The translations under genes were made by a program, and so were the position numbers. From NCBI GenBank assembly GCA_003216895.1, contig QCID01000001.1:1-64000 (forward strand): a DNA stretch of 64,000 nt, written 5' to 3'. The stretch's first letter is position 1. Each line of letters begins with the position of its first letter. This stretch comes from Prochlorococcus sp. AG-402-K04. Lineage in GTDB: Bacteria > Cyanobacteriota > Cyanobacteriia > PCC-6307 > Cyanobiaceae. Shown here one piece after another: positions 8,503-18,606 of the stretch. Under the pieces are notes generated by a model. It worked only from the letters and a program-made list of their open reading frames with translations, searched no databases and was not told the DNA's origin.

Positions 8503-9465
8503 TTAAGGGATCTTTAATTGTCCTTCCACTTCTATATAGATACCTGGCTTTTTCTGAAGGATAATTTCATCTAGTTCTTCAATTGCTGATGGGGTGATCC
8601 ATTCGAGTTGTCGAAGAAGATGTATGGCGACAGCGTGCTTTGCTCTTTTTGATCCATCTTCAACCTTTATTGAGAGTCCAATACCTTCCCCCAGAAGACC
8701 AATACATTGGATACCTTCACTACCACCTTTGCTAATAATTTGATTGTGACCTCTTTTTATTAATTCCGAATCAAAATATCCTTCTCCAGCAAGAAGGTCT
8801 GGATGGGTTGTCATTGCACGAGTTATTTTTTCAAATTCTGGCTGGTCTGATCTAGATAAATGAGCGTATAAAACCGCCATTTGAGATAAACTCAAAAGTA
8901 ATGTTGGTGCACCACAGTCATCTCTTTCGGCAATTAATTCTTCGGCTGGTATTTTTAGTAACTCGGAGACTCTCCTGAAAATTTCTTTCTGAAGTGGATG
9001 ATGTCCCATTAAATAGCTATCAAGATCCCAGTTCATTTTTTTACAGGTTGCGAGAAATGCAGAATGCTTTCCTGAGCAATTATGTTGAAGTTTGCTTTCT
9101 CTATTTTGAGGGATTGGGCATTTAAGCTCTTTTATATCTATGTCTGCATTCCAAAGGAGCTTGAATGCCGTTCTCGCTTGAACTGATGATCCACTATGAG
9201 AACCACATGCCAAAGCTAGTGTCTTGTTGTCTAAATTATATTTTTCCGAAGCACCACTTGTGAGGAAAGGCAATGCTTGGAAAGGTTTTAATGCTGATCG
9301 TATGAAAGTTTCATAATCACATGATCCTGCTTGCATTAAGGTCCTTCCTTTCGTATCACATATTGATGCGTGGGCTCTATGAATGGATTCAACACTTGAA
9401 CCTCTTTTTACTAGAACCTTTAGAGAATTCTTGCCGTGATTTGAAAAATTGTCTTGTAGATTCAT
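8503..9465 (-). CDS. Asparaginase II-like protein
   Basis: A 320-residue protein of the asparaginase II family (PF06089), unrelated to the classical type I/II bacterial enzymes. Family blocks visible include ALKPFQALPFLTSGA, CGSHSGSSVQ, NCSGKHSAFLATC and the ERDDCGAPTLLLSLSQMA segment. It would hydrolyse asparagine to aspartate and ammonia, although activity of the cyanobacterial members is little studied. It is the last gene of a minus-strand operon and starts 3 bases after the preceding stop. Confidence 0.85.
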   Translation of the reverse strand: MNLQDNFSNHGKNSLKVLVKRGSSVESIHRAHASICDTKGRTLMQAGSCDYETFIRSALKPFQALPFLTSGASEKYNLDNKTLALACGSHSGSSVQARTAFKLLWNADIDIKELKCPIPQNRESKLQHNCSGKHSAFLATCKKMNWDLDSYLMGHHPLQKEIFRRVSELLKIPAEELIAERDDCGAPTLLLSLSQMAVLYAHLSRSDQPEFEKITRAMTTHPDLLAGEGYFDSELIKRGHNQIISKGGSEGIQCIGLLGEGIGLSIKVEDGSKRAKHAVAIHLLRQLEWITPSAIEELDEIILQKKPGIYIEVEGQLKIP

Positions 9466-9468
9466 GTA

Positions 9469-9966
9469 TTAATTCATTCCTGAAAGTATAAATAAAAAGG
9501 AAGATGTAATAATTGAAATTAATAGTATTATTATTACTTCTAAATGGTTTAGAATTGGTTTGATTTGATGTTGAGCTATTAATAGATCCTTTGCTCTCCA
9601 ATCAATTGGTTTTTCCCAAGTCTGTCCATCATACCAACCAGATTCTTCATATTCAATTTTTTCAGAATTAAGTCGTCTATATATGTATAACCAACTTAAC
9701 CATTGTCTGACTAATAGTAATATAGGAAAAGCAAGAGATACAGTAAGACTAATAAATACAAGTTCAAAAATGTTGTTTTTGAGGTAATCACTTCCATAAG
9801 ATATTGTTAAACTTATTGGTATAAAAAATAACCAACTAAATGTTAACTTCCTGTAGAAAATATTTTTTTCTAGAAAAGGCCAGGAGATTATCCAAGAATT
9901 TCTAATGCTATTAAATTCATTTAATGGCCTTTGGTTTAGAGGCACAGGGCATATTGTTTTATTCAT
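9469..9966 (-). CDS. CGLD27-like (DUF1230) membrane protein
   Basis: A 165-residue protein with about three or four hydrophobic helices. The N-terminal CPVPLNQRPLNEFNS motif and the ESGWYDGQTWEKP block mark the CGLD27/DUF1230 family, conserved in cyanobacteria and plastids; in plants it has been linked to iron homeostasis or photosynthesis. The ATG at 9966 overlaps the end of rsfS by 8 bases, and a TTG three bases earlier is less likely. It sits in the operon between rsfS and the asparaginase-like gene. Confidence 0.85.
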   Translation of the reverse strand: MNKTICPVPLNQRPLNEFNSIRNSWIISWPFLEKNIFYRKLTFSWLFFIPISLTISYGSDYLKNNIFELVFISLTVSLAFPILLLVRQWLSWLYIYRRLNSEKIEYEESGWYDGQTWEKPIDWRAKDLLIAQHQIKPILNHLEVIIILLISIITSSFLFILSGMN

Positions 9967-10333
9967 CAATTAATTCTATTAATTTATTATTTATAAAATT
10001 ATGAATAATACCATTGCTCCAGAAAGATTCTAAATCATAATATTTTCTTTCGTTAGGTTGAAAAACATTAATTATTAGATCTCCATAATCCAGTAATGCC
10101 CATTTTGCTTCATTTATGCCTTCCTTTCGAAGAGGAATTAGATCTGCTTCCTCTCTTATTGTCTTTTCTACATTATTAACTATTGCTCTTACTTGTACAT
10201 CGGAAAGTCCTTCAGTAATTAATATCCAATCAGCAATAGTTGATACTTCATCAACTTTTAAAAGTTTTATATCACCAGCTTTTCTATCATCGCAAGCAAC
10301 GGCAGCTAATTCAACTAACCTACTACTATCCAT
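9959..10333 (-). CDS. rsfS: Ribosome silencing factor RsfS
   Basis: Member of the Iojap/RsfS family, which binds ribosomal protein L14 and blocks joining of the ribosomal subunits when nutrients are short. Visible signatures are ACDDRKAGDIKLLKVDEVS, DWILITEGLSDVQVRAI and the C-terminal WALLDYGDLIINVFQ and RKYYDLESFW. The start is placed at the ATG at 10333, giving 124 residues and an 8-base overlap with the upstream DUF3318 gene. A longer frame back to 10405 exists but adds a tail that the family lacks. Confidence 0.9.
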   Translation of the reverse strand: MDSSRLVELAAVACDDRKAGDIKLLKVDEVSTIADWILITEGLSDVQVRAIVNNVEKTIREEADLIPLRKEGINEAKWALLDYGDLIINVFQPNERKYYDLESFWSNGIIHNFINNKLIELIDE

Positions 10334-10961
10334 AAACATTTTCACTTGTAACTGATTTTTGAGATCCCTCTTGAGATGCCATTTCTGCGCGAGCTCTTTC
10401 AGCACTTTTTCTTAGTGCTTCTAATCTATCTTCATAAAATGAACGCTTTTTTTTCTTTCTAGATTTTTCAACTAAATCTTTTAATGCTCCGCCAAGACTC
10501 TTGTAAGCATTTGGAACGCTATATCCAAATCTGCATGCCAAATCTATAGCTCTCTCATCAGCGGATATCGCGTCTTGTAATCGTTTCTCTGAATTATTTT
10601 TTAAGTAAAGCCTATAACCCGCAAAACCTGACAATCCAAGTGCCATTAAAAGTAGTAATCCATCTTGAACCCATAATTCTCCGATAGCACCACCTAAACC
10701 AATTGCAAGAGCAGCCATTTCCCAGCCATCTCTTGGGATAGTGTCATTTTGAATGCGTCCCACCTCATGCCAAAACAATAGATTTCTATGATCTTGAGCT
10801 AAATACTCCCATTGCTCAAGGTCAACTTGAATTTCCACTTCATCTCGCCCAATTTCTTCAAGCGTGATTAGAGGAGGATCTATTGCTGCTGCGGCTTCAA
10901 TGAATACCCAGCTTTGGTTTTCTGGTGGCAGCAGCCCTTTAAGGCGCTGTAGTTCGCTCAT
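10326..10961 (-). CDS. DUF3318 membrane protein
   Basis: A 211-residue cyanobacterial protein of the DUF3318 type. The N-terminal domain (MSELQRLKGLLPPENQSWVF) is followed by a WEYLAQDHRNLLFWHEVGRI block, which includes an H-E pair, then two membrane helices (about 80-115) and a very basic C-terminal tail. It is the first gene of the operon that includes rsfS. Its biochemical role is unknown. Confidence 0.8.
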   Translation of the reverse strand: MSELQRLKGLLPPENQSWVFIEAAAAIDPPLITLEEIGRDEVEIQVDLEQWEYLAQDHRNLLFWHEVGRIQNDTIPRDGWEMAALAIGLGGAIGELWVQDGLLLLMALGLSGFAGYRLYLKNNSEKRLQDAISADERAIDLACRFGYSVPNAYKSLGGALKDLVEKSRKKKKRSFYEDRLEALRKSAERARAEMASQEGSQKSVTSENVYG

Positions 10962-11081
10962 ACTCTTTGTTTCTTATTCGGAAAGTTAGTTAAACTTTAA
11001 TGGTAGTTTGCCGATCTAGACAGTAGATGATAAACAGATACCTAGAATGCGTGACACAAATGAAGTTTACAAGAAATTCAA

Positions 11082-14000
11082 ATGCCACGGCGTAAAGATA
11101 TACGTCGGATTTTGATACTAGGGTCTGGACCAATTGTTATTGGACAGGCCTGTGAATTCGATTATTCCGGTACCCAGGCATGCAAAGCACTAAGAAGTGA
11201 AGGTTTTGAGGTCGTTTTAGTTAACTCTAATCCGGCTTCAATAATGACGGATCCTGAAACGGCAAACAGGACCTACGTTGAACCACTTACAGCCCCAGTT
11301 GTTGAACAAATCATAGAGAAAGAGAGACCTGATGCTCTTTTGCCCACAATGGGCGGTCAAACTGCTTTGAATATTTCAGTTGAATTAGCAGATTCTGGAG
11401 TTTTAGAAAAATATAATATTGAACTAATTGGTGCTGATCTTAATGCAATTAAAAAAGCTGAGGATAGAAATTTATTTAAATTAGCCATGAATAATATTGG
11501 AGTAGAGGTATGTCCATCTGGCATCGCATCCAATCTTCAAGAAGCTGAAATAGTCGGAAATGAAATTTTTTCATTTCCAAAAATCATTCGCCCTGCTTTC
11601 ACCTTAGGTGGGAGTGGAGGAGGTATTGCTTATAATCAAGATGAATTTTTAGAATTATGTAAAACGGGCCTAGATGCTAGTCCTGTTTCTCAAATACTTA
11701 TAGAAAAGTCTCTTTTGGGTTGGAAAGAATTTGAGTTAGAAGTTATGAGAGATTTATCAGACAATGTTGTAATTATATGCAGTATTGAAAATGTTGATCC
11801 TATGGGGGTTCACACAGGAGATTCAATTACAGTAGCACCCGCTCAAACCCTAACTGATAGAGAATATCAACGTTTAAGAGATTATTCAATTTCCATAATT
11901 AGAGAGATTGGTGTAGCAACTGGTGGAAGCAATATCCAATTTGCAATCAATCCTAGCAATGGTGAAATTATAGTAATTGAGATGAATCCTCGCGTAAGTA
12001 GATCATCAGCATTAGCAAGTAAAGCCACAGGTTTTCCTATCGCTAAGATCGCCGCTTTATTGGCTGTTGGTTATAGATTAGATGAAATTATTAACGACAT
12101 TACTGGTAAGACACCCGCTTGTTTTGAACCTTCAATTGATTACGTGGTTACTAAAATTCCTCGTTTTGCATTTGAAAAATTCTCAGGTAGTTCTTCAATA
12201 CTCACTACTTCGATGAAGTCAGTTGGTGAGGCTATGGCCATAGGAAGATGTTTTGAAGAATCTTTTCAAAAGGCCATACGATCTTTAGAAACAGGTCTTG
12301 GTGGTTGGGGGTGTGATCGAGTTGATCATGATGTACCTTCTATTGAGTTGGAAAGACTATTAAGAACGCCATCACCAGAAAGAATAATGCATGTGCGATT
12401 GGCAATGAAGAAAGGTCGTAGTGATAATGAAATTTTTTCTTTTTCAAAAATAGACCCTTGGTTCTTATCTAAGTTGAGGAATATAGTAAATGCAGAAGAG
12501 CAATTGCTAGAGCAAGAAAATATTAATCAATTAGAGCCCCATTTTTTATTCAAACTTAAACAACTTGGTTTTTCTGATCGTCAGATTGCCTTTGCTCTTA
12601 ATACTGATGAATTGACAATTAGATCTAAAAGAACTTCGCTAAAAGTATTACCTGTTTTTAAAACTGTTGACACATGTGCTTCTGAATTTTCATCGAATAC
12701 ACCATATCATTATTCTACATATGAAAGACCAGCTTATCAAATTGATAACGATGGTAATGTAATACAAAATGTTAATCTTAGTGAAATTAAAAAACAGAAT
12801 AAAAATAAAATTCTAATTCTTGGTGGAGGTCCAAATCGTATTGGACAAGGTATCGAATTTGATTATTGTTGTTGTCATGCTTCTTATCAAGCCCAGGAGG
12901 AAAATTTCACAACAATAATGATAAACAGTAACCCTGAAACTGTTTCTACTGATTATGATACAAGCGACATACTTTTCTTTGAACCTTTAACTCTGGAGGA
13001 TGTTCTAAATGTTATTGAATTTGAGCAACCTTATGGGATAGTAGTTCAATTTGGAGGACAAACTCCTTTAAAACTTTCTTTGCCAATAATTAATTGGTTG
13101 GAGAATTCGGGAAATTCAAAGTTACGAACAAAAGTATTAGGTACATCCCCTATTTCAATTGATTTGGCTGAAGATAGAGAGCAATTTGAAAAAGTCTTGA
13201 GGAAATTGGATATTAGACAACCCAAAAATGGTCTAGCTAGAACATTTGATGAATCATTGGCCGTGGCTAAGAAAGTAGGTTATCCATTGGTTGTTAGGCC
13301 TTCATATGTTCTCGGTGGTAGGGCTATGGAAATTGTCTATGAGCAAGATGAGTTGGAAAGATATATAAACGAAGCTGTAAACGTTGAGCCAGATCATCCA
13401 ATCCTTATTGATCAATATCTAGAAAATGCAATTGAAGTCGATGTTGATGCCTTATGTGATGTAAGCAAAAATGTTGTAATTGGAGGATTAATGGAACATA
13501 TTGAGCCGGCTGGTATTCATTCTGGTGATTCAGCCTGTTGCCTTCCTTCTATAACGCTATCTAATGAATCAATTAAAACAATAAAGTATTGGACAAAATC
13601 TTTGGCTGTTGAATTAGATGTGGTTGGTCTAATAAATCTTCAATTTGCTGTCAAAAGAGATGAAGAGGGTAATGAGAATGTTTTCATTATTGAGGCAAAT
13701 CCAAGAGCCTCAAGAACAGTTCCTTTCGTTTCTAAAGCTACTGGAATCCCTCTTGCAAAAATTGCAACCCAGTTACTTCTCGGTAAAAGGCTTAATGATA
13801 TTGGCTTAAATCAAGAACCAATTCCTCCGCTTCAAGCAATAAAAGAGGCTGTTATGCCATTTAGACGCTTCCCTGGATCTGACAGCGTTTTGGGACCAGA
13901 AATGCGTTCAACAGGTGAGGTGATGGGATCTGCCAATACTTTTGGGATGGCCTATGCTAAATCTGAACTCGCAGCAGGCGAAGGCTTACCAACTTCAGGT

Positions 14001-14390
14001 TTTGTTTTCTTATCCACTCACGATCGAGACAAACCTGCATTAATTCCTGTTGCAAAAAAATTAATTGAGCTAGGATTTTCACTTTTAGCAACCTCTGGAA
14101 CTTCCAAATATCTCGAGAAATTTGATTTGAATGTAGAAAGGGTTCTGAAAGTTCATGAAGGAAGACCCAATATTGAGGATATGATTCGATCTGGAAAAGT
14201 TCAGTTAGTAATCAATACACCTATTGGAAGACAGGCAATTTATGATGATAAATATCTTAGGAAAGCAGCCCTAGACTACTCTGTGCCAACTTTAACTACA
14301 ATAAAAGGCGCAAGTGCAGCAGTAAAGGGAATTGAGGCGTTGCAGAATCAGGTCCTATCAGTTTCAGCATTACAAGATATTCATTCCTAA
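11082..14390 (+). CDS. carB: Carbamoyl-phosphate synthase large subunit
   Basis: A 1102-residue enzyme making carbamoyl phosphate from bicarbonate, ATP and ammonia channelled from the glutaminase CarA, for arginine and pyrimidine synthesis. Two homologous ATP-grasp halves are clear: the first opens with [20 protein letters not shown] and the second, near residue 575, with [18 protein letters not shown]. The C-terminal MGS-like regulatory domain (about 960-1095) contains [13 protein letters not shown]. Full length. Its partner carA lies about 24 kb away in this window. Confidence 0.97.
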   Translation: MPRRKDIRRILILGSGPIVIGQACEFDYSGTQACKALRSEGFEVVLVNSNPASIMTDPETANRTYVEPLTAPVVEQIIEKERPDALLPTMGGQTALNISVELADSGVLEKYNIELIGADLNAIKKAEDRNLFKLAMNNIGVEVCPSGIASNLQEAEIVGNEIFSFPKIIRPAFTLGGSGGGIAYNQDEFLELCKTGLDASPVSQILIEKSLLGWKEFELEVMRDLSDNVVIICSIENVDPMGVHTGDSITVAPAQTLTDREYQRLRDYSISIIREIGVATGGSNIQFAINPSNGEIIVIEMNPRVSRSSALASKATGFPIAKIAALLAVGYRLDEIINDITGKTPACFEPSIDYVVTKIPRFAFEKFSGSSSILTTSMKSVGEAMAIGRCFEESFQKAIRSLETGLGGWGCDRVDHDVPSIELERLLRTPSPERIMHVRLAMKKGRSDNEIFSFSKIDPWFLSKLRNIVNAEEQLLEQENINQLEPHFLFKLKQLGFSDRQIAFALNTDELTIRSKRTSLKVLPVFKTVDTCASEFSSNTPYHYSTYERPAYQIDNDGNVIQNVNLSEIKKQNKNKILILGGGPNRIGQGIEFDYCCCHASYQAQEENFTTIMINSNPETVSTDYDTSDILFFEPLTLEDVLNVIEFEQPYGIVVQFGGQTPLKLSLPIINWLENSGNSKLRTKVLGTSPISIDLAEDREQFEKVLRKLDIRQPKNGLARTFDESLAVAKKVGYPLVVRPSYVLGGRAMEIVYEQDELERYINEAVNVEPDHPILIDQYLENAIEVDVDALCDVSKNVVIGGLMEHIEPAGIHSGDSACCLPSITLSNESIKTIKYWTKSLAVELDVVGLINLQFAVKRDEEGNENVFIIEANPRASRTVPFVSKATGIPLAKIATQLLLGKRLNDIGLNQEPIPPLQAIKEAVMPFRRFPGSDSVLGPEMRSTGEVMGSANTFGMAYAKSELAAGEGLPTSGFVFLSTHDRDKPALIPVAKKLIELGFSLLATSGTSKYLEKFDLNVERVLKVHEGRPNIEDMIRSGKVQLVINTPIGRQAIYDDKYLRKAALDYSVPTLTTIKGASAAVKGIEALQNQVLSVSALQDIHS

Positions 14391-14612
14391 GTATCTTTTT
14401 CTAATTATTTAATTTTCATTTCTTTTAAATTTCTATTATAAATATTATTGATTTTCTGAATTTGATTTCTCTAAATTGTTAAATATCAATTTTAAATACA
14501 TTTTTTATGTTCTTTTTTTGTCGTTTTAGGCAAAGCTCTATTACTACCTGATTATAAATTCACCTTTTTTTCAAATTAAGACATACAATTATGTTCTTGC
14601 TTGATAATAGGA
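14391..14612. promoter_or_regulatory. Spacer between carB and acsF
   Basis: 222 very AT-rich bases with no gene. It should contain the acsF promoter. I see no confident -35/-10 pair and no hairpin terminator after carB. Confidence 0.3.
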
Positions 14613-15719
14613 ATGACCGCAACAGCTTCTTCTTCCCCAAAACTAAGAGTTGATACACGCGGAACTAATGAGTTGCCGCCACATTTAGATGAAAACCTTT
14701 TAACACCTCGTTTCTACGTAACCGAATTCAAGAAAGCTGCTAAGACAGAATTAACTGATGCTCGTGAAGAGTTTGAAGCAATGCTCTCAGAAATGAAAGC
14801 AGATTACAACTGTACTCATTTTGATCGGAAGGCAAGCTTAGATAGATTACAAGAATTGCCTCAGAAGGCTAAAGAGACTTACGAGAGTTATTTAGTGAGA
14901 TCAGTTATTTCTGAGTTTTCTGGATTCCTACTCTTTAAGGAGATTTCAAATCGTTTAAAGAAAGAAGGGAATAGGGATCTTGGTAAACTATTCCAGTTTT
15001 TAGCTAGAGACGAAGCTAGACATGCAGGCTTTCTTAGTAGAGCATTAGTTGCAGAAGGTATTGAAGTTGATCTCCCTCATTTAGGTGGAAAAAGAGCAGC
15101 GACTTGGTTCCCCATTAGTTGGGTTATTTATTCAGTGTATCTTTCAGAAAAAATCGGGTATTGGAGATATATCTTGATGGATAGACACCTTAAGGCTAAT
15201 CCAGATCAGGCGTTTGCTCCTCTTTTTGATTTCTTTGAGCCATGGTGTCAAGACGAGAACAGGCATGGTGATTGTTTTACAGTAATGATGAGATGTTGGC
15301 CAGGAATTACTAAAGGATTTAGAGGCAAGCTATTAAGTCGTTTTTTCTTATGGAGCGTTTTCCTTACTCACACTTTGACAGTTTGCGAAAGAGGTGAGTT
15401 TTATGAATTACTTGGTATTGATCCAAGGGAATTCGATGAGGAGGTTATAAAAAGAACAAACCACACATCTAAAAATGCCTTCCCTTGGGTGTTCGACCTT
15501 GAGGACAATAAGTTTTGGGATTTGAGAAACAAAATCATCGAATCTTTCAGAGCTTTTGTAGGTGCTAAAGGCTTAACAAAACCAGTTAAATTTATGAAAT
15601 TTGCTACTTTGATATTTAAGCAATTTGCACTCCCAATGGAGAAGACAAACGCATTGAGATATGATAAAAATGTGAATTTTACAGGTCAGGATATTTTAAA
15701 TTTTTGGACAGATAAATAA
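14613..15719 (+). CDS. acsF: Mg-protoporphyrin IX monomethyl ester oxidative cyclase
   Basis: The aerobic di-iron cyclase that forms ring E of chlorophyll. It has 368 residues. The di-iron ligands lie in two E-x-x-H motifs, RDEARH (132-137) and DENRH (214-218), with further Glu residues in EFSGFLLFKE and FFEPWC. The ATG at 14613 gives the usual MTATASSSPKLRVDTRG start; a TTG 12 bases upstream is less likely. It converges on a plant-type ferredoxin gene 15 bases away. The reaction is O2-dependent and known to draw electrons from ferredoxin. Confidence 0.96.
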   Translation: MTATASSSPKLRVDTRGTNELPPHLDENLLTPRFYVTEFKKAAKTELTDAREEFEAMLSEMKADYNCTHFDRKASLDRLQELPQKAKETYESYLVRSVISEFSGFLLFKEISNRLKKEGNRDLGKLFQFLARDEARHAGFLSRALVAEGIEVDLPHLGGKRAATWFPISWVIYSVYLSEKIGYWRYILMDRHLKANPDQAFAPLFDFFEPWCQDENRHGDCFTVMMRCWPGITKGFRGKLLSRFFLWSVFLTHTLTVCERGEFYELLGIDPREFDEEVIKRTNHTSKNAFPWVFDLEDNKFWDLRNKIIESFRAFVGAKGLTKPVKFMKFATLIFKQFALPMEKTNALRYDKNVNFTGQDILNFWTDK

Positions 15720-15734
15720 GACTATTTAGATAAA

Positions 15735-16121
15735 TTAAATATCAAATGGATTGCCGGCTTGTGTGTTCAAACCTTTGAAATATTTTCCAAATTGGGCGTT
15801 ATAGACTTCATCCTCATCTTGAGTCTCGCATTCCAATGGCCCAATTGCTTTTGAAACGCATAACAAACCGTATCCCTTATCCCTCATCTCTTTGGATAGA
15901 CCAATACAAGCTTGTTGATCCATTTTTCCTGAAATTATCTTAACGGCACACTCTGAACAACATCCATTTCTGCAAGAAAATGGCAATGTGTCTCCGATAA
16001 TTTGTCCATTTTCATCTTTTGATTCAAAATTTCTCAATATGTACTCACCTTCAGGAACATCAAAGATATATGTTTTCCCTTCCTGTTTATGGTGAATAGT
16101 TATTTTGTGCACTGGTTTCAT
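15735..16121 (-). CDS. Plant-type [2Fe-2S] ferredoxin
   Basis: A 128-residue ferredoxin with the cluster ligands C50, C55, C58 and C88 (C-x4-C-x2-C-x29-C). It is longer than PetF (about 98 residues), with an extra C-terminal tail YNAQFGKYFKGLNTQAGNPF. An additional Cys (C54) lies inside the cluster loop. It is probably an accessory low-abundance ferredoxin, not the main photosynthetic PetF. It starts 7 bases after the upstream minus-strand gene and faces acsF. Confidence 0.9.
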   Translation of the reverse strand: MKPVHKITIHHKQEGKTYIFDVPEGEYILRNFESKDENGQIIGDTLPFSCRNGCCSECAVKIISGKMDQQACIGLSKEMRDKGYGLLCVSKAIGPLECETQDEDEVYNAQFGKYFKGLNTQAGNPFDI

Positions 16122-16128
16122 TGAATAT

Positions 16129-16464
16129 CTAATTCTGTGGAGCTATATCTCTTCTTTCTGGTGGATTAGGGGGCTGACTTGCATACTTCCAAAGCTCTTC
16201 GATATCTAATGTTTTAGTTAACCTTTCTCCGCCAAATCGAAGTTTTAGCCAAGCAATCGTTGTTGAATCTTCCGCTACAACAGCTTCATAACCTCCTTCG
16301 TCAGTGATATTGAATTTGTTAACCAACGTAGAATTTAGAAACCACATAGGATAGTCTTGACCTTTTCGATCCCTCCTCTCATGAAAGGATTCTCTTAATT
16401 GCCCATTACCCTGTAATTGGCCTTCTGGGGCAAGAAGAACATTTAGAGTCTTGGTCTCCGACAT
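16129..16464 (-). CDS. Conserved-looking hypothetical protein upstream of ferredoxin
   Basis: A 111-residue soluble protein that I do not recognise. It has a charged N-terminal part (ESFHERRDRKGQDYPMWFLN) and ends in a proline-rich tail QPPNPPERRDIAPQN. No membrane helix or signal peptide. The stop is 7 bases from the ferredoxin start, so the two are almost certainly co-transcribed and may act together. Confidence 0.7.
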   Translation of the reverse strand: MSETKTLNVLLAPEGQLQGNGQLRESFHERRDRKGQDYPMWFLNSTLVNKFNITDEGGYEAVVAEDSTTIAWLKLRFGGERLTKTLDIEELWKYASQPPNPPERRDIAPQN

Positions 16465-16667
16465 TATTTAAGAAATCAGAATTGGTATTGATCTTAGGCG
16501 TATTATTCCCTAGGACCTTAATCAAATAACTTTAGTAAAAGGACTTACATTGAAGCAAATAGTTTGATAGATCTTCACAGGTTTCTCTAATTATATGTAT
16601 GCAATCTTTTTAATTATTTAAAAGTCCTAAATATATAATTTTTTTTTCTTAATTGATATTTAATTAT

Positions 16668-16886
16668 TTAAGCCTCTTTTTTTGGTGCCTCTGCCTTTGC
16701 TTTAAGAGCTTCAGCTTCAGCGGCTTTCTTTGCTTCTTCAAAATCGATTCTGTTTTGCAATTGACCTGAAGCTCTCATCCAATCGTTAACACTGGCTTCC
16801 TTGCCGGCGGCTTCACATTCCTCTTGATACTTCAAGAATGGATACCAATGATGTGTCGCATTCTTGGAATCTGTTAAATTAGTCAA
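16668..16886 (-). CDS. Small acidic/Ala-rich hypothetical protein
   Basis: 72 residues. The N-terminal half has an aromatic motif HHWYPFLKYQEECEAAGKEA and the C-terminal half is a Lys/Ala/Glu helix with repeated AEA/KAKAEA units. The start is a TTG at 16886; an in-frame stop lies just upstream, so no ATG alternative exists. It looks like a soluble helical protein. Function unknown. Confidence 0.6.
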   Translation of the reverse strand: MTNLTDSKNATHHWYPFLKYQEECEAAGKEASVNDWMRASGQLQNRIDFEEAKKAAEAEALKAKAEAPKKEA

Positions 16887-17023
16887 TTTCTTAAGTATTC
16901 AATGATTTAATTATCGCATCATATTTTCTTCTTTTGGCAGCATATTAATTTTTTATAGTAATACCTCAAACCTTTGTTGTACTTATTACTCTTAGTTCGT
17001 TTTGAATAAAAAATCCGATTTTG

Positions 17024-17887
17024 ATGAAACTGGCTTTTATTGGTCTTGGAGCTATTGGGGAACCCATGTCTCAGCGTCTTATCGATAATGGTTATGATTT
17101 GAATTTATACAAGAGAAATAACCTAAATATTGATGATCAAAAAAATTATTTTTATGACCCCGTTGAAGCTGTAGATGACTGCGATGGGCTTTTGATTTGC
17201 GTTACTGATGATAATGCAGTTGAATCTGTTTTATTTGGGGATAATGGAGTAGCAGGCTCGCTAAAGCCGAATTCATTTGTAATTGATTTCTCTACAATAA
17301 GTCCTAATAAATCTATCTCAATACATAAACGATTAGGTCAACAAAATATTTTTTATGTTGACTGTCCAGTCTCTGGAGGAACAGAGGGAGCGCATAATGG
17401 CTCATTGTCTTTGTTTGTTGGTGCAAGCAAAAAAGAGTGTTCATCTTTTGAACATATTTTTGAAGTCTTAGGTAAATCAATTAATTTCTTTAATGGCGTA
17501 GGCAAAGGTCAACAAGTCAAAGCTCTTAATCAGATATTGGTTGCAGGAACATATGCAGCTGTAGCTGAGGCAATGGAATTAGGAAAATTGCTTGAGTTGC
17601 CCATGGATGATGTGGTTACTGCTTTAAAAGTTGGAGCAGCGAATTCATGGCCATTAGAAAATAGATCAAAAGCAATGTTGACTGATAAGCATCCCTTGGG
17701 ATTCAAGTTAGAATTGCATCATAAGGATTTATCTATTGCCATTGATCTGGCTCAATCTATAAATATTGATTTGCCAATAGCTTCTAGAGTAAAAGAGATT
17801 GAGCAAAGATTAATTCATGCTGGTTTAGGTGAACTAGATGTTTCTGTGCTTCATAGGTACATCTCAATTAAAAGAAAAGATCACTAG
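17024..17887 (+). CDS. Beta-hydroxyacid dehydrogenase (3-hydroxyisobutyrate dehydrogenase family)
   Basis: A 287-residue NAD(P)-dependent dehydrogenase. The Rossmann motif is MKLAFIGLGAIGEPM and the family signature DCPVSGGTEGAHNGSL is near residue 115. The catalytic Lys is expected in GKGQQVKALNQILVAG (about residue 167). Members reduce or oxidise short beta-hydroxyacids such as tartronate semialdehyde (GarR) or succinic semialdehyde (GLYR type). The substrate cannot be told from the sequence. The start is the ATG at 17024, with TTG three bases earlier less likely. Confidence 0.88.
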   Translation: MKLAFIGLGAIGEPMSQRLIDNGYDLNLYKRNNLNIDDQKNYFYDPVEAVDDCDGLLICVTDDNAVESVLFGDNGVAGSLKPNSFVIDFSTISPNKSISIHKRLGQQNIFYVDCPVSGGTEGAHNGSLSLFVGASKKECSSFEHIFEVLGKSINFFNGVGKGQQVKALNQILVAGTYAAVAEAMELGKLLELPMDDVVTALKVGAANSWPLENRSKAMLTDKHPLGFKLELHHKDLSIAIDLAQSINIDLPIASRVKEIEQRLIHAGLGELDVSVLHRYISIKRKDH

Positions 17888-17984
17888 AATTGTTGTAAAT
17901 AATGGCTTTTAATAACTTATTATATTTACAAATTCAAAGAAGTATGTTATGGTTTTTTTATTATTTAATTCTTAAATCTGTTTT

Positions 17985-18113
17985 ATGAAACTGGAGAAGC
18001 AGCATGCGAAACTTATAAAGTTGCAAACTAAAGCTGAGTCTTGCCTGTCTCGTGACGAAGCTCAGAAGATTATTCGTAAGGCTGAGAAAGCGCAATCAAA
18101 GATTTCAGGATAG
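17985..18113 (+). CDS. Short basic helical peptide (42 aa)
   Basis: An ATG frame reading MKLEKQHAKLIKLQTKAESC and ending in AQSKISG. It is Lys-rich, without a membrane segment, and probably helical. Its codons are clearly more GC-rich than the flanking DNA, which supports coding. It overlaps the end of the convergent gene by 9 bases. Unknown function. Confidence 0.5.
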   Translation: MKLEKQHAKLIKLQTKAESCLSRDEAQKIIRKAEKAQSKISG

Positions 18114-18509
18114 TTTCTTATTTATTAAGTCAAAAAACATAATTCCTTGATGTTTTTTGAATTGAACACTCCAAAGATTGGAACAAATTGATTTTAATTT
18201 ATCTATTAAAATATCTGTATCTCCAGTATTAATCCAATTTGATTTAATTACAGGAATATTATTATGCATATTTTCAAAACTAATTTCTGCTACTAATAAT
18301 CCAATTTCATCGTTTGATATTTTAAGACTACCTTCAGTAGTTCTTTGAAATAACCTTAGTAATAAATCAAGTATTATCTTTTCGACTTCTTTTTTTGACG
18401 ATTGACTTAAAATATCAACTTCAGAAAAAGTTTTTCCTCCAAGAGGCATTAGTCTTTTATTATTTTGCTCTGCAAGAGCAATCGCTATTACATATTTTTG
18501 TTCTTCCAT
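18105..18509 (-). CDS. Hypothetical protein
   Basis: A 134-residue soluble protein of unknown family, with a clean ATG start. It shows alternating strands and helices, with MEEQKYVIAIALAEQNNKRL at the start and a GKTFSEVDILS stretch. No motif was identified. It is divergent from the ABC exporter operon that starts 98 bases away. Confidence 0.6.
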   Translation of the reverse strand: MEEQKYVIAIALAEQNNKRLMPLGGKTFSEVDILSQSSKKEVEKIILDLLLRLFQRTTEGSLKISNDEIGLLVAEISFENMHNNIPVIKSNWINTGDTDILIDKLKSICSNLWSVQFKKHQGIMFFDLINKKLS

Positions 18510-18606
18510 TTAGTTTTAGCAACCTATAGATTTTTCTTTACCTTTGATTTTATCTGCTATGTAGGCAAAAATGTTTTATCTTAATGTTGAAGCATCTGAA
18601 AATTAA

